A stretch of 64,000 nucleotides of DNA from Pachyseris speciosa (Eukaryota > Cnidaria > Anthozoa > Scleractinia > Pachyseridae): positions 40,001-104,000 of the forward strand of contig JAEMWC010000372.1 in the NCBI GenBank assembly GCA_016490735.1, written 5' to 3'. The notes under the pieces are model-generated. The model searched no databases and was not told the origin of the DNA. It worked only from the letters and a program-made list of their open reading frames with translations. The translations under genes were made by a program, and so were the position numbers. Positions 61,401-64,000 of the stretch are shown here, in pieces; position 1 is the stretch's first letter, and every line of letters begins with the position of its first letter.

Positions 61401-62017
61401 TCGATACATGTAAAAGGAGATTTGGAAACAAACCAGAGACAAAACAGCTTAGAATCGGATGTTGAGCTTTTGTTTTATACAATATGTAAAGGAATGTGAG
61501 GCTTTAGTGTGGAAAAAAAAATGTATCGAATATTGCCACACGTAATTCACAGGGGTCAGTTTTTTGTCTACATCCCAATAGCCCATACAATTTATCAATG
61601 CGGAAATGAAACCATTTCTTTTTGAAATTTTGTTACGATTAATGGAATGTGATTTTAAAAACAAGAAAAGAGCAACAGAATAAAATAAATGAATCAATTT
61701 ATTATAGCTGTGGTGTGTTTAGTGCAATTGTGGGAGTTCTTAATTTTTTCTCGCCTTGTTTGACTTTTCAAGGTACTTATCCCATCTTCTCGTTATCACT
61801 GTAGAAAAACACGGCATGTAAACATCCTGTTATTCATGGGCTGTATGGCAAAACCAGAGCTGGCGATAGTCACCCAGTGGTGTGAAGGGTCAAGCTTATA
61901 TCACCATCTTCACGTCACAGAAAGCAGATTTGAGGTTTTGCAGCTGCTGGGCATTGCAAGACAAACTGCGCAAGGAATGGAGTAAGACATGAATAGGCCA
62001 TTTCCGAATTACCTTTT

Positions 62018-62055
<38 letters not shown>

Positions 62056-63983
62056 ATACGAAAATATGTTTTCATTCACATGCAAATGAAACTCATTTTC
62101 ATACGAATGGTTGAGCAACAGGCCTCACTTTGAAAAGGAGGCCAAAGGTAATTCGGAAATTAGTCAGTCAGTCAGTCAGTCAGTCAGTCAGTCAGTCAGT
62201 CAGTCAGACTGGCTGTAGTCGCTGTTTATTCCATCAACATCATAGATTCGTTCCAATGTTTACCCTTGTTTAGAAGAAATTCCCCCCTCCCCGCAAAACA
62301 TAAGTGGCGTTGATACCCCTGGTCGTATGGGTGAGGGGTGCCCTGGCCAAGTGAAAAAACGAAAGTAATAACTTTAAAAGAGACCATACCCTACTGGGTC
62401 CTATTCGGGTGCATATCCCAATTTGATCAAAGTGAGGAGTAGCTCCCTGGGGGAAAGGGGGTAGAAGTAAAATTTTTCACTTGCAGTTCTGTTGTGAATG
62501 CCAGTGTGAGATTGTTAAGTGTTACATCTGTTGACCAAAGTTGATTGTCTTTGTTGGCACCGTCGTTAGAGCGGTTTTCAATTGAGTGTCAAAAGTGAGT
62601 AGCGTTTGGTTTTGCATTGCTTCGCTCTTTGATTGGCCAGGAAAACCCGCACCACTTTCTCAACCAATAAAAAGCAAAACCAAAACCAATCGCAACTTGC
62701 ACGCCTGTATTTTCCCGCGCTTTGCGCCGGTTATCTGTAATTACTTCGTATTGTGATTGGTTCATCGCGCTGTTTGCATCTGTTGTGATTGGTCAGAGTA
62801 TTTGCTTTGGTTTTGGTTTTACGGCACTCAATTGAGAAGCGCTGTATGATATGAAGTAACGTGTTCCTTTCTGTCTTCAGCTACCTTCATGCGAAGAACA
62901 TAATCCACAGAGATCTCAAGTCCAACAGTATCCTTTAACAATATTGCAGTTTGGCTGTTTGGTGGTATTGCGAGCCCTTGTGTGCATACGTTTATCTTAC
63001 ACAAGGATTCTTAGTTTTGTTTGGTTCTGTCCAAGCTACCTCCAAAACATCCATGCAATACGAACGGACCTAAATGAGTTTGTTGTGCTGGGAATTTGAA
63101 TATAACTGCTTGATAACCACAAAGAACATTAACCCATTGGCACCAGTGCCGGCCAAAACCAGCCGCACAGAACCACGTCCCTTGTGCCGCTTGTGACGTC
63201 ATCAGTTTTAATGCTCATGGACAACTTTTACATGTAGCATGTGTCCGGGGAAAAGATCTTTCAAACCATACCCAAATGAGCACGATTCCGTCCAGCTCAC
63301 CGGAGAAAACGCGAAAAAACCAAGTGACGTTGAGCCGAAAATTTGAATGAAAATCTTGTTCCACTACCCACCTGCATCTCCTTCCACTAATCCTATGATC
63401 GTAAAAGTTTTCCACAAATCTTTTCCCACCGAAAGGAAGCCCAGGAAATGCCCAGCAAGAGAAAAAGAAAGCAAGGCAAGAAAAGCGAAAGAAAAGGGGA
63501 GGAGAGAAAGTGAAAGGTAGAAGGAGAGGGGGTGGTGAAACTTCTCAACCCAAAAAATTTTGCTTTCTGCCGATCTTGGAAAGCTAATATTAAGCATCAG
63601 GAACAAATGGCGCGATGAACTCCACCAGCAAACAGAGTTTTGGGCAGTTTTTGGGTCTTTTTGGCTAGAATCTGGCCAGAAAACGGCTCGACGAGCTTCA
63701 AAACGTGTTTTTCGGCAAAATACTCGGTAGTCAATGGGTTAACTACTTTCAACTTGTGGTTTAAGAACTTCAAGTTAAAGTAATGCTTGAAATGTTAACC
63801 CAGCTTTTTTACTGGTTTTCTGTCTTGTTATGGACCGGTGCTATTTATTCTTAACTTTGTTCAGATATTTTTCTCCAGGAGGACTTGACAGTCAAAATCG
63901 GAGATTTTGGTTTGGCAACTATAAAGTCACGCTGGAGTGGGAATCAGAATTTTGAACAACCATCCGGCTCCATACTGTGGATG
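30896..63983 (+). CDS. BRAF: B-Raf-type serine/threonine kinase (16 exons, 3' end outside window)
   Basis: Exons: 30896-30967, 31185-31286, 32757-32999, 33715-33818, 35216-35267, 42613-42669, 49817-49884, 50582-50659, 54853-55000, 57156-57204, 58125-58330, 59263-59380, 60505-60589, 61805-61981, 62881-62927, 63865-63983. All phases agree, giving 575 codons. RAF is the RAS-activated MAP kinase kinase kinase that phosphorylates MEK. Order: BRAF-specific helical region (25-60), RAS-binding domain (about 127-200), C1-type cysteine-rich domain (208-253), 14-3-3 motif at Ser292, Ser-rich linker, then the kinase: GSGSYG loop, VAIK Lys438, RKTR 461-464, HRD Asp531, DFG Asp549. The STDD acidic patch before W405 and the N-terminal extension argue for B-Raf rather than C-Raf. 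The C-lobe continues right of the window. Confidence 0.95.
31185..31286 (+). CDS. BRAF: RAF exon 2, BRAF-specific region
   Basis: 102 bases, phase 0 both sides, acceptor caactcttttgcag. Encodes [20 protein letters not shown] and [10 protein letters not shown], the helical region used by B-Raf for KSR/RAF pairing (human has a HNPPSIYLE counterpart). Same length as human exon 2. Confidence 0.9.
31287..32756 (+). other. RAF intron 2
   Basis: 1.5 kb, AT-rich. No transposon terminus or additional exon recognised. Confidence 0.4.
32757..32999 (+). CDS. BRAF: RAF exon 3, coiled segment, Ser-rich linker, start of RBD
   Basis: 243 bases, phase 0 both sides. Encodes [20 protein letters not shown], a Ser/Pro/Thr-rich linker ([15 protein letters not shown]), then [15 protein letters not shown], the first two strands of the RAS-binding domain. 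Confidence 0.92.
33515..33682. mobile_element. MITE just upstream of RAF exon 4
   Basis: ATAGACCAATATCACATTTC at the left, with GAACAATAGATTTTGCC and CCAGACTCGTC, mirrored at the right by GACGAGGCTGGACGGGC, ATCTATTGTTC and GTGATATTAGTCTAT. It ends about 30 bases before the exon 4 acceptor, so it overlaps the likely branch-point region. Confidence 0.8.
33715..33818 (+). CDS. BRAF: RAF exon 4, core of RAS-binding domain
   Basis: 104 bases, phase 0 in and 2 out, acceptor attttctgtgcacag. Encodes [20 protein letters not shown] and [14 protein letters not shown]. The Arg of TLREAL aligns with human Arg188, the key RAS-contact residue. Same length as human exon 4. Confidence 0.93.
33819..34900 (+). 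other. RAF intron 4, first kb
   Basis: AT-rich, with repeated low-complexity stretches (TTTTATGCT.G, TTTTA..AC.). Reading frames are stop-dense. Nothing recognised before the MITE at 34903. Confidence 0.4.
34903..35183. mobile_element. MITE, TAGCCTCCTTYGCAG family, nested
   Basis: TAGCCTCCTTTGCAGCC at the left and GAAGGAGGTTAATG at the right. A second left-type terminus GTAGCCTCCTTTGCTGCC occurs at 35029, suggesting one copy inside another. Same family as 7956-8278. Ends 33 bases before exon 5. Confidence 0.7.
35216..35267 (+). CDS. BRAF: RAF exon 5, end of RAS-binding domain
   Basis: 52 bases, phase 2 in and 0 out, acceptor aatttgtcaccgcag. Encodes [17 protein letters not shown], aligning with human IGWDTDISWLTGEE. 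Confidence 0.92.
35381..36056. mobile_element. 676-bp foldback element with about 130-bp TIRs and TA duplication
   Basis: CAGTCAAGTCAGGTCAAGCG at the left and CGCTTGACCTGACTTGACTG at the right continue as inverted arms through CGAATAATGCAATCATTTTT and TCGAATCAAACTTC. TA flanks both sides (35379-35380, 36057-36058). Tc1/mariner-like by its CAG start and TA duplication. Confidence 0.88.
37750..37925. repeat. Minisatellite of GTAACATACGAGTACATAC-like units (left)
   Basis: About 15 units of 10-11 bases such as GAGTAACATAC and GAGTACATAC. The reverse complement array is at 41140-41310. Confidence 0.85.
38332..39195. mobile_element. 864-bp MITE, TIR CYGTATTTTCCCGTGTATAA, TA duplication
   Basis: CTGTATTTTCCCGTGTATAA at the left and TTATACACGGGAAAATACGG at the right extend through GTCGAC. 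TA at 38330-38331 and 39196-39197. A pogo/Tigger-like non-autonomous element is my inference. Confidence 0.85.
39601..39923. mobile_element. 323-bp MITE inserted in the LINE, AATT duplication
   Basis: GAAGGCCTCGGAGCATAATC at the left and its reverse complement at the right. AATT flanks it at 39597-39600 and 39924-39927. Removing one AATT and the element restores the LINE reading frame across DSLN/YDLNK, which fixes both boundaries. Confidence 0.92.
40427..40465. repeat. (AAT)n microsatellite
   Basis: About twelve AAT units inside the LINE 3' UTR. Confidence 0.9.
41140..41310. repeat. Minisatellite of GTATGTTACTCGTATGTACT-like units (right)
   Basis: Inverted counterpart of the array at 37750-37925. 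Confidence 0.85.
42183..42492. mobile_element. MITE-like element 120 bases before RAF exon 6
   Basis: Internal palindrome TTCACCTCAGTGTCTGTGAA.../...TTCACCGACACTGAGGTGAA, with GGTGGATATTTAC/GTAAATATCCACC. Outer ends AATTAACAATTATTCAC and GTATATATTAATTAACAA are less regular. Confidence 0.6.
42613..42669 (+). CDS. BRAF: RAF exon 6, RBD-CRD junction
   Basis: 57 bases, phase 0 both sides, acceptor tgtgaactatgaacag, donor gtaagt. Encodes [19 protein letters not shown]; His208 is the first Zn ligand of the cysteine-rich domain. Confidence 0.9.
43491..43937. mobile_element. MITE-like element rich in GACA.CGA units
   Basis: TTGAGGCCCTGTTAAGGTAA at the left and GAACAGTGCCTCAA at the right are imperfect inverted ends. 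Repeated CCGACAGCGACA-like units fill the interior. Confidence 0.5.
43940..44310 (-). mobile_element. CR1-like LINE 3' fragment
   Basis: Minus-strand frame reads [32 protein letters not shown], then a short tail ending in a stop at 44104. This is the LWN.LP...F...L ending of CR1/L2 ORF2. Confidence 0.7.
44310..46210 (+). other. RAF intron 6, middle part
   Basis: AT-rich. A very degenerate tRNA-like minus-strand segment may lie at 44570-44640. No other features recognised. Confidence 0.35.
46218..46291 (-). mobile_element. tRNA-like SINE head
   Basis: Minus strand: GGTTTAGTGGCTTAGTGCGT (D-arm/A-box-like) and GTGGTTCAATTCCCCAC (T arm with B box), 74 bases. The anticodon region does not fold well, so a SINE head or pseudogene is likelier than a working tRNA. 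Confidence 0.55.
46990..47211 (+). mobile_element. CR1/L2-like LINE 3' end with (ATT)n tail
   Basis: [19 protein letters not shown] coding end, then an AT-rich 3' UTR with TGATGAATAAAGACTC and (ATT)n at 47177-47211. Coding support upstream (46733-46996) is weak. Confidence 0.45.
47430..48345 (+). mobile_element. Penelope-like element 3' part with GIY-YIG endonuclease
   Basis: Frame-shifted plus-strand translation gives [20 protein letters not shown] and VAHRPITT, then [30 protein letters not shown]. These are the linker and GIY-YIG nuclease of Penelope-like retroelements: the VY.I.C..C...YIGETGR..R..EH pattern. A further [13 protein letters not shown] segment near 48265 ends the coding part. 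Multiple stops mean it is inactive. It lies in RAF intron 6. Confidence 0.8.
48992..49520 (+). mobile_element. CCTGGAAAGTC-type element with coiled-coil ORF
   Basis: Ends CTGGGTTCATATGGGTCC and ...GTACAAACCCTG are inverted and flanked by TAAAG on both sides (48987-48991, 49521-49525). TCCTGGAAAGTCCTGG units crowd both margins. The interior holds a short ORF, treated separately. Confidence 0.6.
49192..49419 (+). CDS. Transposon-borne coiled-coil peptide fragment
   Basis: From the ATG at 49192, 75 codons: [20 protein letters not shown], then [20 protein letters not shown] and heptad-rich [21 protein letters not shown]. Charged, helical, no Cys. It looks like the C-terminal tail of a transposon-encoded DNA-binding protein ([11 protein letters not shown]...AKSNSLRRTAKEK-type tails recur in animal repeats, from memory). 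The frame is open 11 codons further upstream without an ATG. It is not part of RAF. Confidence 0.5.
   Translation: MLKRKSTLEEIDVLKKKEQAFVKSADEFAEKAEDSRYLTWVAKSNSLCRTAKEKMEALQDIKEQLDEKLQQLKNY
49817..49884 (+). CDS. BRAF: RAF exon 7, first Zn pair of the cysteine-rich domain
   Basis: 68 bases, phase 0 in and 2 out, acceptor aaatattccttttgtag, donor gtacta. Encodes [20 protein letters not shown] and GF, aligning with human VRKTFFTLAFCDFC. Cys221 and Cys224 stand at the H-x12-C-x2-C spacing from His208. Human exon 6 carries this and the following piece as one exon. Confidence 0.92.
50582..50659 (+). CDS. BRAF: RAF exon 8, second half of the cysteine-rich domain
   Basis: 78 bases, phase 2 in and 2 out, acceptor caatttgtctttgtcag, donor gtaagg. 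Encodes [20 protein letters not shown] and DQAVV. Ligands Cys234, Cys237, His242, Cys245 and Cys253 complete the C1 domain that binds phosphatidylserine and 14-3-3/RAS in RAF. Confidence 0.95.
50691..51597. mobile_element. 907-bp element, TIR CAGGGATCCATATTCG, TACATT duplication
   Basis: CAGGGATCCATATTCG at 50691-50706 and its exact reverse complement at 51582-51597. TACATT flanks both sides (50685-50690, 51598-51603). CAGGG ends suggest a hAT-like non-autonomous element, though hAT duplications are usually 8 bp. The overlapping frames at 50934-51354 show no known domain. Confidence 0.85.
52022..53324. mobile_element. TTAA-flanked foldback element with about 280-bp TIRs
   Basis: Begins TTAACCCATTGGCACCCGTG and ends CACGGGTGCCAATGGGTTAA. 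The arms 52022-52295 and 53050-53324 mirror each other with few changes. A second terminus TTAACCCATTGACTACC at 52292 shows an internal or nested end. TTAA targets are the mark of piggyBac elements; membership is inferred. Confidence 0.85.
53340..54850 (+). other. RAF intron 8, unassigned part
   Basis: 1.5 kb with stop-rich frames. A 120-codon minus frame at 53967-54329 has no recognisable domain. No transposon ends identified. Confidence 0.35.
54853..55000 (+). CDS. BRAF: RAF exon 9, 14-3-3 binding site (CR2)
   Basis: 148 bases, phase 2 in and 0 out, acceptor actttttcttcag; an AG ten bases further would break the frame. Encodes [20 protein letters not shown], then [18 protein letters not shown] is a mode-I 14-3-3 motif with Ser292, aligning with human Ser365, whose phosphorylation keeps RAF autoinhibited. 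Confidence 0.92.
55125..55744. mobile_element. TTAA-flanked MITE, copy A of the 63129 family
   Basis: Starts TTAACCCATTGGCACCTGTG and ends AGTAGTCAATGGATTAA. Nearly collinear with 63129-63742, sharing CGTCCCTTGT.CC.CTTGTGA, AACTTTT.CATGTAGCATGTG and AAAGGAAGCCCAG.AAATGCC. Confidence 0.88.
56268..56557. repeat. Dispersed element, copy 2 (paired with 20626-20932)
   Basis: Begins TTAGTATAAATTTACTAGCA and ends CAGCTATCACACGATAGAAC...ATAATCTAATTG, following copy 1 along its length with substitutions. Confidence 0.75.
57156..57204 (+). CDS. BRAF: RAF exon 10
   Basis: 49 bases, phase 0 in and 1 out, acceptor gtttttatgtgacag, donor gtaatg. Encodes [16 protein letters not shown], a linker without a clear human counterpart. 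Confidence 0.8.
57205..58124 (+). other. RAF intron 10
   Basis: Contains an imperfect inverted pair, GTACACGACCGAGTCGGAAGGGG.../...CCCCTTACTAGCTCGGTAGTGTGAC (about 57380-57545), possibly a MITE. Otherwise unassigned. Confidence 0.35.
58125..58330 (+). CDS. BRAF: RAF exon 11, Ser-rich linker
   Basis: 206 bases, phase 1 in and 0 out, donor gtgagt. Encodes [20 protein letters not shown] and, at the end, [14 protein letters not shown]. The RRHSRTSS cluster is a likely basophilic phosphosite region. Poorly conserved linker. Confidence 0.88.
59263..59380 (+). CDS. BRAF: RAF exon 12, kinase start and Gly loop
   Basis: 118 bases, phase 0 in and 1 out. Encodes [20 protein letters not shown] and [13 protein letters not shown]. 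Ser401-Thr402-Asp403-Asp404 align with the B-Raf SSDD acidic patch; GSGSYG is the nucleotide-binding loop. Same length as human exon 11. Confidence 0.96.
59381..60176 (+). other. RAF intron 12, first part
   Basis: About 800 bases, AT-rich, without recognised repeats or exons before the hairpin MITE. Confidence 0.4.
60177..60305. mobile_element. Hairpin MITE, GGGGCCGGTTCTTGAAAGGT
   Basis: Arms of about 58 bases: GGGGCCGGTTCTTGAAAGGT..AATAACTCTATTCCAGGG and the reverse complement ending GGAACTGGCCCC. Only about a dozen loop bases. It lies 200 bases before a kinase exon. Confidence 0.9.
60505..60589 (+). CDS. BRAF: RAF exon 13, VAIK lysine
   Basis: 85 bases, phase 1 in and 2 out, acceptor tatgctttgatacaacag. 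Encodes [20 protein letters not shown] and KNEVAVL. Lys438 aligns with human Lys483; Glu in KNEV is the alpha-C glutamate. Same length as human exon 12. Confidence 0.96.
60808..60839. repeat. (AAAC)n microsatellite
   Basis: About eight AAAC units in RAF intron 13. Confidence 0.9.
60840..61804 (+). other. RAF intron 13, remainder
   Basis: AT-rich with no recognised feature other than the microsatellite before it. Confidence 0.4.
61805..61981 (+). CDS. BRAF: RAF exon 14, dimer interface and hinge
   Basis: 177 bases, phase 2 in and 2 out, acceptor ttctcgttatcactgtag. Encodes [37 protein letters not shown] and [10 protein letters not shown]. With the junction Arg it forms RKTR (461-464), the side-to-side dimer motif. 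QWC is the hinge. Same length as human exon 13. Confidence 0.97.
62162..62207. repeat. (GTCA)n microsatellite
   Basis: About eleven GTCA units. Confidence 0.95.
62570..62845. repeat. Dispersed element, copy 2 (paired with 27965-28235)
   Basis: Ends GCGGTTTTCAATTGAGTGTC and CACTCAATTGAGAAGCGCT are near inverted, so it is probably a MITE. It ends about 35 bases before a RAF exon. Confidence 0.75.
62881..62927 (+). CDS. BRAF: RAF exon 15, HRD catalytic loop
   Basis: 47 bases, phase 2 in and 1 out, acceptor ttcctttctgtcttcag, donor gtatcc. Encodes [15 protein letters not shown]. Asp531 of HRD is the catalytic base. Same length as human exon 14. Confidence 0.97.
63129..63742. mobile_element. TTAA-flanked MITE, copy B of the 55125 family
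   Basis: Starts TTAACCCATTGGCACCAGTG and ends GGTAGTCAATGGGTTAA. Collinear with 55125-55744. It lies in RAF intron 15, 123 bases before the last exon seen. The overlapping frames are shared by both copies and are repeat artefacts. Confidence 0.9.
63865..63983 (+). CDS. BRAF: RAF exon 16, DFG and activation segment
   Basis: 119 bases, phase 1 in and 0 out, acceptor aactttgttcag, donor gtgagt. Encodes [20 protein letters not shown], then [19 protein letters not shown]. Asp549 (DFG) aligns with human Asp594. Ile555 (63921-63923) occupies the position of human Val600. Same length as human exon 15. Confidence 0.97.
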
Positions 63984-64000
63984 GTGAGTTACGAAAGTTT

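Overview
The window is animal nuclear DNA. It holds the 3' half of one spliced gene and the 5' two-thirds of a second, both on the + strand, embedded in a very dense layer of transposable elements. AT-rich introns with consensus splice sites, Tx1/L1-like and CR1-like LINEs, a Penelope-like element, tRNA-derived SINEs, many TIR-bearing MITEs and degenerate TTAGGG arrays fit a cnidarian, probably an anthozoan such as a stony coral. That assignment is inference; no marker names the species.

Region 1 (1-5140) is retrotransposon debris upstream of, or in an intron of, the first gene. A Tx1/L1-like LINE lies on the - strand (ORF1 plus the start of ORF2, running off the left edge). Head to head with it on the + strand is a 5'-truncated LINE with an open reverse transcriptase, an AATAAA signal and a poly(A) tail.

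Region 2 (5356-19422) holds twelve exons of a homologue of CPED1 (cadherin-like and PC-esterase domain containing 1). Spliced together they stay in frame for 525 codons plus a stop. They give a cadherin-like segment, a Cys-rich segment and a PC-esterase domain with a GDS nucleophile motif. The N-terminal half is outside the window. The introns carry MITEs, LINE 3' ends and tRNA-like SINE heads.

Region 3 (19423-30895) is an 11.5-kb intergenic stretch. It contains MITEs, one 48-bp perfect hairpin nested in a larger MITE, two telomere-like arrays in opposite orientation, and one isolated, well-spliced coding exon (27621-27791) that I cannot identify.

Region 4 (30896-63983) is a B-Raf-type kinase gene: sixteen exons, 575 codons in one continuous frame. 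It encodes a BRAF-specific N-terminal region, the RAS-binding domain, a complete Zn-binding cysteine-rich domain, a 14-3-3 site, a Ser-rich linker and the kinase domain as far as the activation segment; the remainder lies beyond the right edge. Lengths of the kinase-domain exons match human BRAF exons 11-15. Its largest introns hold a 5.3-kb composite inverted element with nested LINE and MITEs, a Penelope-like GIY-YIG fragment, hAT-like elements and three TTAA-flanked, piggyBac-like MITEs.

The two genes are not known to act together. RAF is a cytosolic/membrane-recruited MAPK kinase kinase; CPED1 is a putative secretory-pathway acyl-esterase-like protein. Their linkage recalls human chromosome 7, where both also reside.
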